Source: Thermoplasmatota archaeon
GTDB lineage: Bacteria > Pseudomonadota > Gammaproteobacteria > Burkholderiales > Thiobacillaceae
Reading direction: 5' to 3'
DNA length: 8,210 nucleotides
Assembly: GCA_023475455.1 (NCBI GenBank)
Contig: JAMCVR010000249.1
Location: 13,702 to 21,911, forward strand
Part shown: in pieces, positions 1 through 6,281 of the stretch
How positions within the stretch are numbered: position 1 is the first letter of the stretch
Layout of the letters: each line of letters begins with the position of its first letter
Notes under the pieces: generated by a model
Databases searched by the model: none
The model's input: only the letters and a program-made list of their open reading frames with translations
Told to the model about the DNA's origin: nothing
Program-made: the position numbers and the translations under genes

Positions 1-12
1 CCAGAGCCGGCC

Positions 13-336
13 ATGCGCTGCGAATCGTCGGTCCAAGCCGAGCCGCTCCCTGCGTTGTATATTGAAGTGTGCGAGGACTGCAACTTGAGCCGCGAAGAAG
101 TCTACGCCATGAAGCGAGGGTACGCGGTGGCGGCGCATGCTGCGGGCTACAGGATCGACATCCTTGCAACGGCGCGGGTGCGCATCACCGAAACCGGCAC
201 GCTGGAGAACGGCACGCCTTACGCAAAGGGAGAAGCAGCGGGCATGTGGTTTAAAGTGGGCAATCCCGATCCTGGCGAGACCCTCGGCAGCGTCGCCGGG
301 CGCATGACGTTCGTGATCCTGTCCCGGGCTCGGTAA
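13..336 (+). CDS. Unrecognised small protein, possibly 5'-partial
   Basis: I do not recognise this protein. From the ATG at 13 it has 107 residues, and the frame is also open back to base 1 with no stop, so the true start may lie outside the window. An alternative internal start is the ATG at 109, where a GAAGAAG stretch about 10 bases upstream could act as a weak ribosome site. The N-terminal part carries a CEDC pair (Cys20 and Cys23). It is followed by a basic, alanine-rich helix-like stretch, then a beta-rich C-terminal half ending in a hydrophobic strand (MTFVIL) and SRAR. No signal peptide or membrane segment is visible. It ends 23 bases before a DsrE-family gene on the same strand, so it may be the upstream member of the same transcript. 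That it is coding is inferred from composition and placement. Confidence 0.55.
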   Translation: MRCESSVQAEPLPALYIEVCEDCNLSREEVYAMKRGYAVAAHAAGYRIDILATARVRITETGTLENGTPYAKGEAAGMWFKVGNPDPGETLGSVAGRMTFVILSRAR

Positions 337-359
337 AACACCCGCTCGAGGAGGCCGGC

Positions 360-680
360 ATGAAACTGGGCATCGTAATCAGCTCGAACGATCCGGAAAC
401 CGTGTGGAACGCATTCCGTCTGGGCAAGTTCGCGCTTGGGCAGGGCGACGCGGTCAATGTATTCCTGCTCGGCAAAGGCGTCGAATGCGCGTCGCTGGAC
501 ACGGAACATTTCGCCGTGACGCAGGCGATGCAGGAACTGGCCGACGGCGGCGGAAAAATCGACGCGTGCGGCACCTGCCTCAAGCTGCGCCACGCCGGGG
601 CGGGCGGGGTGTGTGCCCTGGCCACCATGCAGGACCTGTATCGCCTCGCCCGCGAAAGCGACCGGGTGCTGACTTTTTAG
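360..680 (+). CDS. DsrE-family sulfur-transfer protein (CGTC type)
   Basis: This is a 106-residue protein of the DsrE/DsrF-like fold, a cytoplasmic family that binds sulfur as persulfide on a conserved cysteine and passes it between sulfur-oxidation or tRNA-thiolation partners. The family pattern is visible: an opening strand (KLGIVISS), a helix with WNAFRLGKFAL, a second strand (VNVFLLGKGV), a cysteine loop ACGTC (Cys70 and Cys73), and a C-terminal helix ending DRVLTF. Cys43 and Cys85 are additional. The length is normal for a single-domain DsrE protein. The start is fixed by a strong GAGGAGG at 348-354, five bases before the ATG. It is the first of three DsrE-fold genes here, all on the same strand around a sulfide dehydrogenase-like flavoprotein. 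The exact partner is not known, and the CXXC arrangement suggests it could also be redox-active. Confidence 0.85.
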   Translation: MKLGIVISSNDPETVWNAFRLGKFALGQGDAVNVFLLGKGVECASLDTEHFAVTQAMQELADGGGKIDACGTCLKLRHAGAGGVCALATMQDLYRLARESDRVLTF

Positions 681-851
681 CAAGATTTGATGGCGGGCGG
701 ATGACGCGGGCAAGCGCGCGCATCGCAGATTCTGGAGGAACGCCGCGCGCGGCGAATCGGGCGCGCGGCGTCCGAACAGAAAAAACGCGGTCTCAGTCGC
801 TGGGATCGCGCCTTCAACAACCTCGCCGCTCAACCGGCAAAGGAGATCGCT
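681..851 (+). other. 171-bp gap with GC hairpin and a start-less open frame
   Basis: This is the largest space inside the sulfur cluster. It holds the perfect inverted repeat annotated separately and an A-run at 780-785. In the frame shared with the downstream small gene there is no stop from 705 to 851. That frame reads as a charged, helix-like peptide (for example QILEERRARR and SRWDRAFNNL) but has no ATG or GTG start. A short ATG frame at 690 stops at 702. I do not annotate a gene here. It may be a decayed coding stretch or chance openness in GC-rich DNA. Confidence 0.4.
740..771. repeat. Perfect 11-bp inverted repeat (GC hairpin)
   Basis: Bases 740-750 (ACGCCGCGCGC) and 761-771 (GCGCGCGGCGT) are exact reverse complements separated by a 10-base loop. 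The left arm is also part of a 14-base perfect palindrome at 741-754, so two alternative hairpins compete. No T-run follows on the + strand (an A-run at 780-785 does), so it does not look like an ordinary intrinsic terminator for the upstream gene. It could stabilise or process mRNA between the first DsrE gene and the small HMA-like gene, or lower read-through. The role is inference. Confidence 0.6.
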
Positions 852-1079
852 ATGGACGTCGCAGACATTCTGATTCATGTGCATCCGGCATTGACCGCCG
901 AACAACGCGCAAAAATCGAGGAGGCGTTGAGCGGGAGCAAGGGGGTGGTTTCGGCGCACTTCAGCCCCGCGCATCCCCATACGCTTGCCGTGGCATACGA
1001 TCCGGAGGCGGCCCGGTCGGGGCACCTGCTCCGGATCGTGCGCGAGTGGGATCAAGCGGCCACCCTGGTGGGCTTGTAG
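852..1079 (+). CDS. Small HMA-like (ferredoxin-fold) protein lacking cysteine
   Basis: This 75-residue protein has the strand-helix-strand / strand-helix-strand order expected of a heavy-metal-associated-like domain: ADILIHV, then helix TAEQRAKIEEAL, strand GVVSAHF, strand TLAVAYD, helix SGHLLRIVRE and a final strand TLVGL. The loop after the first strand, where metal-binding family members carry MXCXXC, reads HVHPALTAE, and the whole protein has no cysteine. It has six histidines (9, 11, 36, 41, 43 and 58). A classical copper-chaperone role is therefore unlikely. Histidine-based metal binding or pure protein-protein contact is possible. The start is set by AAAGGAG at 839-845, six bases before the ATG. 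It sits 26 bases upstream of the flavoprotein gene and is probably co-translated with it. The fold assignment is by pattern, not by a search. Confidence 0.75.
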   Translation: MDVADILIHVHPALTAEQRAKIEEALSGSKGVVSAHFSPAHPHTLAVAYDPEAARSGHLLRIVREWDQAATLVGL

Positions 1080-1105
1080 GCGCGTCGAACCTGCGGAGGC
1101 GGATC

Positions 1106-2263
1106 ATGGCAGAGGGCAAAACCGTATTGATTCTCGGCGGCGGCATCGGCGGCATCGTCGCCGCCAGCAAGTTGCGGCGCGCGCTGTCGCGCGAGCACCG
1201 GGTGGTGCTGGCGGAGCGGGAGCCGACGCATTTGTTTCAGCCTTCCTTGCTGTGGCTGATGCTCGGGCTGCGCGCGCCGCGGCAGATTTCCCGGCCTTAC
1301 ACCGCGCTCGCGCGCCGCGGCATCGAGCTGGTGCAAGGTAGCGTGGAGCGCATCGACCCGGCGCGGCGCGCGGCGACCGTGGACGGCAAAGAGTTGATCG
1401 CGGATTACCTGGTCATCGCCCTGGGCGCGGAACTGGCGCCGGAGACGGTGCCGGGCCTGGCCCAGGCCGGACACAACCTTTACAGCCTGGCCGGCGCGGA
1501 AGCCCTTCGCGACGCGCGCCTGGCCCTGACGCACGGCCGCATCGCGCTGCTGGTGAGCGCGATGCCGTTCAAGTGCCCGGCCGCGCCCTACGAGGCGGCC
1601 ATGTTGCTGGAATGGGACACTCGCCGTCGCGGATTGCGCGACCAGGTTCGGATCGATCTCTACTCGCCCGAGCCGGGGCCGATGCCGGTGGCGGGGCCCG
1701 AAGCCTCGGCGCAAGTGCGCGCCATGGTCGAGCAAAAAGGCATCGGCTACCACCCGCAGGAAAAAGTCGCGTCGGTGGAACCCGAAGCGCGCCGCATCCA
1801 TTTCGAAAGCGGCGCCAGCGCCGATTTCGACCTGCTGGTCTATGTGCCGCCGCATCGCGCGCCGGAGGCGGTGCGCGATGCGGGGCTGTGCGGCGACAGC
1901 GGCTGGGTTGCGGTGGATCGCGCCACGCTCGCCACGCCTTTCCCCGGCGTGTACGCCATCGGCGATGTGACCGGCATCCCGCTCGCCATCGGCAAGCCGC
2001 TGCCCAAGGCCGGCGTGTTGGCGCACGGGCAGGCCGAAGTGGTTGCGCACAACATCGCCGCCGAAATCACCGGCAAGGGCACGACGAAGCAGTTTCAGGG
2101 CGAGGGCGCATGCTTCATCGAAGCCGGCGACGGCCAGGCCGGTTTCGGCAGCGGCAACTTCTACACCGAGCCCGCGCCGCGGATGAAGCTGAGACAAGCC
2201 GGACACCTGCTGCATTGGGGCAAGGTGGCCTACGAAAAATACTGGCTCTACAAGTGGTTTTAG
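1106..2263 (+). CDS. FCSD/SQR-family FAD-dependent sulfide oxidoreductase
   Basis: This 385-residue flavoprotein belongs to the pyridine nucleotide-disulfide oxidoreductase fold, in the branch holding sulfide:quinone reductase and flavocytochrome c sulfide dehydrogenase. Visible elements are the N-terminal dinucleotide motif VLILGGGIGGIVAA (residues 7-20), an acidic strand end (VVLAERE), LFQPSL, a second ATALG-like motif (VIALGAEL, 103-110), the sulfur-site loop FKCPAAPYE (Cys157), the FAD-phosphate motif GVYAIGDVTG (281-290), and GACFIEAGDG with Cys336. Cys157 and Cys336 match the positions of the redox cysteine pair of flavocytochrome c. The third cysteine seen near residue 124-128 in many quinone reductases is absent (Cys262 lies elsewhere). 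The C-terminus is amphipathic and aromatic (KVAYEKYWLYKWF), like the membrane-anchoring tail of quinone reductases, and no signal peptide is seen. The ATG follows GCGGAGGCGG at 1094-1103. It lies between DsrE-fold genes, which suggests sulfur transfer after oxidation. Confidence 0.85.
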   Translation: MAEGKTVLILGGGIGGIVAASKLRRALSREHRVVLAEREPTHLFQPSLLWLMLGLRAPRQISRPYTALARRGIELVQGSVERIDPARRAATVDGKELIADYLVIALGAELAPETVPGLAQAGHNLYSLAGAEALRDARLALTHGRIALLVSAMPFKCPAAPYEAAMLLEWDTRRRGLRDQVRIDLYSPEPGPMPVAGPEASAQVRAMVEQKGIGYHPQEKVASVEPEARRIHFESGASADFDLLVYVPPHRAPEAVRDAGLCGDSGWVAVDRATLATPFPGVYAIGDVTGIPLAIGKPLPKAGVLAHGQAEVVAHNIAAEITGKGTTKQFQGEGACFIEAGDGQAGFGSGNFYTEPAPRMKLRQAGHLLHWGKVAYEKYWLYKWF

Positions 2264-2270
2264 GAAAAAC

Positions 2271-2615
2271 ATGACCCACGCACTGATCATTCTGCATGCC
2301 GCGCCTGATGCGGCCGACAACCGCGGCTACACCGCGATCCGCCTGGCCGGAGCGATGCTGGCGGACAACAAGGACGTCCACCTGTTCCTGGTCGAGGGCG
2401 GCGCCCGGCTTGCCGACCCGGAACTGGCGGAGGACAATCCCTGCCGCGCCCTGTTCTACGAGTTGCTCGATGTCGGCCTCGACGTGCAGGTGTGCGGCGG
2501 CACCCTGCGCCGGCTGGGCTGGGAGGAAGGCTACCCGCTGCCCGGCGTGAAAAAGAGCTCGATGAAGGGTTTGAGCGCGCTGATCTCGGAAGCCGACGAG
2601 ATCATCACTTTTTAA
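2271..2615 (+). CDS. DsrE-family protein (VCGGT type)
   Basis: This 114-residue DsrE-fold protein is the second of the cluster. It opens with the strand ALIILHAAPD, has a long helix (GYTAIRLAGAML), a second strand (DVHLFLVEGGA), a cysteine loop VQVCGGTLRRLGW with Cys75, and ends in a helix plus strand (ISEADEIITF). Cys75 is in the position of the persulfide-carrying cysteine of the family, and Cys58 is additional. The loop is CGGT instead of CGTC, so it lacks the second loop cysteine of the first paralogue. The stop codon of the flavoprotein gene (TAG, 2261-2263) is part of the AGGA at 2262-2265, five bases before this ATG, which implies translational coupling. The role is presumably a cytoplasmic sulfur carrier working with the flavoprotein or its neighbours. 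The specific partner is inference. Confidence 0.85.
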   Translation: MTHALIILHAAPDAADNRGYTAIRLAGAMLADNKDVHLFLVEGGARLADPELAEDNPCRALFYELLDVGLDVQVCGGTLRRLGWEEGYPLPGVKKSSMKGLSALISEADEIITF

Positions 2616-2627
2616 GAGGCAATCGCC

Positions 2628-3053
2628 ATGACGGAAGCAACGAAGCAGAAGCAGGTCTCGATCATGTGTTTTCACGACGAACTGTGCCAGGTGTTCAACG
2701 CGCTGATGACGGCCTTGAGCCTGCTGCGGCAGGGCGCCAGGGTGACGGTGTTCTTCGGTTCGCGCGGCGTCAACGCCATCCACCGGGCGAAGATGCCGGA
2801 ACTCCGATGCCTGCCGGACATGCCCGAGATGGGCGAAGCGGTGATGAAGCGCATGGACGAACTGGAATTGCCGCTGCTGGAAGACCTGTTCTTCATGTTC
2901 GTCGCCGAGGGCGGCGAGGTGCTGGCCTGCCCGCTCAATATTCCGCTGTTCGGCATGAGCGAGCGCGACCTGATCGACGGCGCGAAGATCGCGGACCCCG
3001 CCCGCTACTACAAGGAGGTGGTCATGCAGGCGGATATGAACCTGACCTTTTGA
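2628..3053 (+). CDS. DsrE-like sulfur carrier, larger DsrE2-type
   Basis: This 141-residue protein resembles the DsrE2-like (DsrE/DsrF/DrsH) branch. It has the start strand VSIMCFHD, a helix (VFNALMTALSLLRQG), the strand ARVTVFFGSRGVNAI, a proline- and methionine-rich middle (PDMPEMGEAVMKRM), and the conserved cysteine strand GGEVLACPLNIPLFGM with Cys101. It ends with a helix and MNLTF. Cys14, Cys20 and Cys61 are extra. No transmembrane helix precedes the domain, although some DsrE2 proteins are membrane-linked. A ribosome site AAGAGG at 2614-2619 overlaps the previous stop and lies eight bases before the ATG, so it is co-translated with the preceding DsrE gene. A persulfide-carrier function is expected from the family. 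The substrate is not visible in the sequence. Confidence 0.8.
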   Translation: MTEATKQKQVSIMCFHDELCQVFNALMTALSLLRQGARVTVFFGSRGVNAIHRAKMPELRCLPDMPEMGEAVMKRMDELELPLLEDLFFMFVAEGGEVLACPLNIPLFGMSERDLIDGAKIADPARYYKEVVMQADMNLTF

Positions 3054-3105
3054 ATCGAAAAACCCCGCCCATTTTGCCCGAGCTGCCGGATAGGGGAGCG
3101 ACGTG

Positions 3106-5115
3106 ATGCGGTCCATGTCTCGTGGCAACGTCCTGATCCTGGCGCTAAGCCAGGCCTTAATGCTGTCCGCCATTGTCCTCGCCATGGCGCTCGCCGCGAT
3201 CCTCGGCGCCATGCTCGCCCCCGACAAGGGGCTGGCGACGCTTCCGGTCGCGGCGATGGTGATCGGCACCGCCATTGCCTCGCTGCCAGCGGCCATGCTC
3301 ATGCGCCGGCTTGGACGCCGTCCAGGCTTTTTGATCGGCGCGCTGCTGGGCATCGGGGGCAGCCTGCTGTGTGCGCTCGCGCTCCACCAGAGCGATTTTG
3401 CCGCCTTTGTCATCGGGCATTTCCTGTTGGGCAGCTACCAGGGCTTCGCCAATTACTACCGCTTCGCCGCCGTCGAGGCGGCCGGTCCGGGCCATGCCGG
3501 CAAGGCCATTTCCCTGGTGGTGGCCGGCGGGGTGGTCGCGGCCTTCCTCGGACCCCAGCTCGGAATATGGGGACGCGACTGGATCGGAGGACAGATATTT
3601 GTCGGCTCCTATCTGGCGCAGGGTGTCCTGAGCCTCATCGCGCTGGTTCTGCTCTCCCGCCTGCGTCTTCCCAGGGTGGTTGCCACAGACCTCGGCCTGG
3701 CGCGCCCGCTACGTGAAATACTGGGTCAGCCCGCCCTGCGGGTTGCTGTCTTCGGCGCCGCAATCGGCTATGCCGTCATGATCATGGTGATGACGGCGAC
3801 CCCGCTGGCGATACTGGGCTGCGGCTTGCCGGGGTCGAGCGTGACGCCGGTGATCCAGTGGCACGTGGTGGGGATGTTCGCGCCGTCCTTTTTCACCGGC
3901 GCCCTGATCCAGCGCTACGGCGCGCCGCGCATCATGCAGTCCGGGTTTGTCCTGCTGCTCGGCCACGTCGTGCTGGCCTTGTCCGGCGTCGAGTTCCTGC
4001 ATTTTCTATCGGGGCTGATATTGCTCGGCGTCGGCTGGAATTTTGCCTTCATTGGCGGCACCACGCTGCTGACCCAGACCTATCTGCCCGCCGAGCGGTT
4101 GAAGGTGCAGGCGGTGAACGAATTTGCCGTCTTCGGCCTCGCGGCGCTAGCCACGCTGTCGGCGGGGTGGCTCTACGATCGCTTCGGCTGGGTTACGCTG
4201 AATCTCGCGGTGGTCCCCCTCCTGTTGGCCGCGTTGATTGCGGTCATCGCCATCGAGCGGCAATTTCGCTTCGCCAATTACTACCGCTTCGCCGCCGTCG
4301 AGGCGGCCGGTCCGGGCCATGCCGGCAAGGCCATTTCCCTGGTGGTGGCCGGCGGGGTGGTCGCGGCCTTCCTCGGACCCCAGCTCGGAATATGGGGACG
4401 CGACTGGATCGGAGGACAGATATTTGTCGGCTCCTATCTGGCGCAGGGTGTCCTGAGCCTCATCGCGCTGGTTCTGCTCTCCCGCCTGCGTCTTCCCAGG
4501 GTGGTTGCCACAGACCTCGGCCTGGCGCGCCCGCTACGTGAAATACTGGGTCAGCCCGCCCTGCGGGTTGCTGTCTTCGGCGCCGCAATCGGCTATGCCG
4601 TCATGATCATGGTGATGACGGCGACCCCGCTGGCGATACTGGGCTGCGGCTTGCCGGGGTCGAGCGTGACGCCGGTGATCCAGTGGCACGTGGTGGGGAT
4701 GTTCGCGCCGTCCTTTTTCACCGGCGCCCTGATCCAGCGCTACGGCGCGCCGCGCATCATGCAGTCCGGGTTTGTCCTGCTGCTCGGCCACGTCGTGCTG
4801 GCCTTGTCCGGCGTCGAGTTCCTGCATTTTCTATCGGGGCTGATATTGCTCGGCGTCGGCTGGAATTTTGCCTTCATTGGCGGCACCACGCTGCTGACCC
4901 AGACCTATCTGCCCGCCGAGCGGTTGAAGGTGCAGGCGGTGAACGAATTTGCCGTCTTCGGCCTCGCGGCGCTAGCCACGCTGTCGGCGGGGTGGCTCTA
5001 CGATCGCTTCGGCTGGGTTACGCTGAATCTCGCGGTGGTCCCCCTCCTGTTGGCCGCGTTGATTGCGGTCATCGCCATCGAGCGGCAATTTCGCCGGGTG
5101 GTGGTCGCGACCTGA
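3106..5115 (+). CDS. MFS transporter with internal in-frame duplication
   Basis: This is a major facilitator superfamily permease of inner-membrane type. The reading frame gives 669 residues from the ATG at 3106. GTG at 3103 is possible, but GGGGAG at 3093-3098 spaces better to the ATG. MFS proteins are usually about 400 residues. Removing the repeated 275 codons leaves 394 residues and a normal 12-helix pattern. Four helices precede the repeat, with a motif-A-like basic loop MRRLGRRPGF after helix 2. The repeat unit carries helices 5-12, including loop IQRYGAPRI, and appears twice, predicting 4+8+8 = 20 helices. At the junction IERQFR runs straight into FANYYRF. The ending is RRVVVAT. The substrate is unknown. 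It follows the DsrE2-like gene by 52 bases, so it may export or import a sulfur compound, but that is only context. The enlarged form may be non-functional or an assembly product. Confidence 0.8.
   Translation: MRSMSRGNVLILALSQALMLSAIVLAMALAAILGAMLAPDKGLATLPVAAMVIGTAIASLPAAMLMRRLGRRPGFLIGALLGIGGSLLCALALHQSDFAAFVIGHFLLGSYQGFANYYRFAAVEAAGPGHAGKAISLVVAGGVVAAFLGPQLGIWGRDWIGGQIFVGSYLAQGVLSLIALVLLSRLRLPRVVATDLGLARPLREILGQPALRVAVFGAAIGYAVMIMVMTATPLAILGCGLPGSSVTPVIQWHVVGMFAPSFFTGALIQRYGAPRIMQSGFVLLLGHVVLALSGVEFLHFLSGLILLGVGWNFAFIGGTTLLTQTYLPAERLKVQAVNEFAVFGLAALATLSAGWLYDRFGWVTLNLAVVPLLLAALIAVIAIERQFRFANYYRFAAVEAAGPGHAGKAISLVVAGGVVAAFLGPQLGIWGRDWIGGQIFVGSYLAQGVLSLIALVLLSRLRLPRVVATDLGLARPLREILGQPALRVAVFGAAIGYAVMIMVMTATPLAILGCGLPGSSVTPVIQWHVVGMFAPSFFTGALIQRYGAPRIMQSGFVLLLGHVVLALSGVEFLHFLSGLILLGVGWNFAFIGGTTLLTQTYLPAERLKVQAVNEFAVFGLAALATLSAGWLYDRFGWVTLNLAVVPLLLAALIAVIAIERQFRRVVVAT
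3443..5094 (+). repeat. 825-bp perfect direct tandem duplication
   Basis: Bases 3443-4267 repeat directly at 4268-5092. Matching continues for two bases at the right edge (GC at 3443-3444, 4268-4269 and 5093-5094), which is the only homology shared across the breakpoints. The left flank differs at 3442 (G) versus 4267 (C), and the right flank differs at 4270 (T) versus 5095 (C). The unit is 275 codons, so the transporter frame is kept. The copies translate to the same protein sequence and their opposite-strand frames are also the same. I saw no base difference in the stretches compared. Confidence 0.95.
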
Positions 5116-5138
5116 AATCGCAACAACCGAGTTCCCGG

Positions 5139-6281
5139 ATGAACACTGCCCCAATTTACCTCGACTACAACGCCACCACCCCGGTCGATCCGCGCGTGCT
5201 GGAAGCCATGCTGCCGTATCTCGCCGTTCACTATGGCAACCCGTCTTCCGATCATGCTTATGGCCAGCATGCGAAGGCTGCGGTGCAGGCCGCCCGTGCC
5301 GAGGTGGCGGCGCTGATAGGCGCAACGCCCCCGGAAATCGTTTTCACCGGATGCGCCACCGAAGCCAACAACCTGGCGCTGCTGGGTGCCGCGCGGGCAG
5401 CGCTGCCCAGCGGGCGCAAATTATTGGTGACGTCTGCCATCGAACATCCCTCCGTACTGCACCCCCTGCGCCATCTGGCACGGGAAGGCTGGCCATTAAC
5501 CGAGCTGCCGGTGGATGCCACCGGCAGGGTGCAAGTGAATCACGCGGCGCACCTCATCACCTCGGAGGCGGTGCTGGTGTCGGTGATGCTGGCCAACAAC
5601 GAGACCGGCAGCCTGCAGGCCGTGCGCGCGCTGGCCGATCTCGCCCATGCCGCGGGTGCGTTGATGCACGTGGATGCGGCCCAGGCCGTCGGCAAGGTGG
5701 CGGTGGACGTGAATGCACTGGGCGCCGACCTGTTGACCCTGGCCGGCCACAAGTTTTACGCGCCCAAGGGCGTGGGCGCGCTGTATGTGCGAACGGGCGT
5801 CGCCATTGAACCGATCCAGTACGGCGCCGGCCACGAACACGGCCTGCGTCCCGGCACCGAAAACGTGCCGCATATCGTTGCCCTGGGCGAGGCGGCACGA
5901 CTGGCACGGACAACGCTGGCGCAGGAAGCCGCACGCATGACGGCGCTGCGCGACCGCCTGCACGGGCTGCTCGCCGCCGCCATTCCCGGTCTGCAGCTCA
6001 ACGGCCACCCGACCGAACGCCTGCCCAACACCCTCAACCTTTCCTTCCCCGCCGTGGCGGGCTGGCAGGTGCTGGCCGCCGCCCCCGCCGTGGCCGCGTC
6101 CACCGGTTCGGCCTGCCACGCCGGCGACCATGCGGCGAGCGGCGTGCTCGCGGCGATGGGGCTGTCGCGGGAAGCCGCTGCGGGCGCGGTGCGCCTGTCG
6201 CTGGGCCGGTTCACGACCGAGGCCGAAATCGACCGGGCGGCCGAGGCATTGATCCGTGCCTGGAAGTCGCTGACGGCATGA
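5139..6281 (+). CDS. Cysteine desulfurase / selenocysteine lyase-like PLP enzyme
   Basis: This 380-residue class V aminotransferase-fold enzyme is of NifS/IscS type. Such enzymes remove sulfur from cysteine (or selenium from selenocysteine), leaving a persulfide on an active-site cysteine. Landmarks in order are YLDYNATTP (7-15), GNPSS, FTGCATEANN (69-78), IEHPSVL with the PLP-stacking His103, LANNETG, HVDAAQ with Asp178 and Gln182, the Schiff-base lysine in AGHKFYAPKG (Lys205), RPGTEN (237-242), the catalytic loop STGSACHAGDHA with Cys326, and RLSLGRFT. The length is normal. The GSACHAGDH loop and the GHEHGLRPGTEN segment also resemble what I recall of selenocysteine lyases, so substrate choice is open. 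No clear ribosome site precedes the ATG. The frame is open far upstream through the transporter gene, but the protein match begins at 5139. It starts 23 bases after the transporter stop and overlaps the methyltransferase by four bases. No IscU, IscR or SufE is in view. Confidence 0.88.
   Translation: MNTAPIYLDYNATTPVDPRVLEAMLPYLAVHYGNPSSDHAYGQHAKAAVQAARAEVAALIGATPPEIVFTGCATEANNLALLGAARAALPSGRKLLVTSAIEHPSVLHPLRHLAREGWPLTELPVDATGRVQVNHAAHLITSEAVLVSVMLANNETGSLQAVRALADLAHAAGALMHVDAAQAVGKVAVDVNALGADLLTLAGHKFYAPKGVGALYVRTGVAIEPIQYGAGHEHGLRPGTENVPHIVALGEAARLARTTLAQEAARMTALRDRLHGLLAAAIPGLQLNGHPTERLPNTLNLSFPAVAGWQVLAAAPAVAASTGSACHAGDHAASGVLAAMGLSREAAAGAVRLSLGRFTTEAEIDRAAEALIRAWKSLTA

Noticed and set aside
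404..1105. Upstream extension of the flavoprotein frame
   Set aside because: The extra 234 codons run out of frame through the DsrE and HMA-like genes and have arginine-rich nonsense composition. The dinucleotide motif and a ribosome site place the start at 1106.
1052..2320. Long minus-strand open frame opposite the flavoprotein gene
   Set aside because: It is an antisense shadow of a GC-rich gene. Its translation is low-complexity arginine, alanine and histidine-rich sequence with no recognisable motif, while the + strand encodes a clear flavoprotein.
2115..3413. Long minus-strand open frame across the DsrE genes and the transporter start
   Set aside because: It overlaps three well-supported + strand genes with ribosome sites, has no family pattern, and is explained by codon bias.
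4683..5138. Upstream extension of the desulfurase frame
   Set aside because: It overlaps the transporter in another frame. The same peptide occurs in the first repeat copy, showing that it is just a shadow. The enzyme fold starts at 5139.
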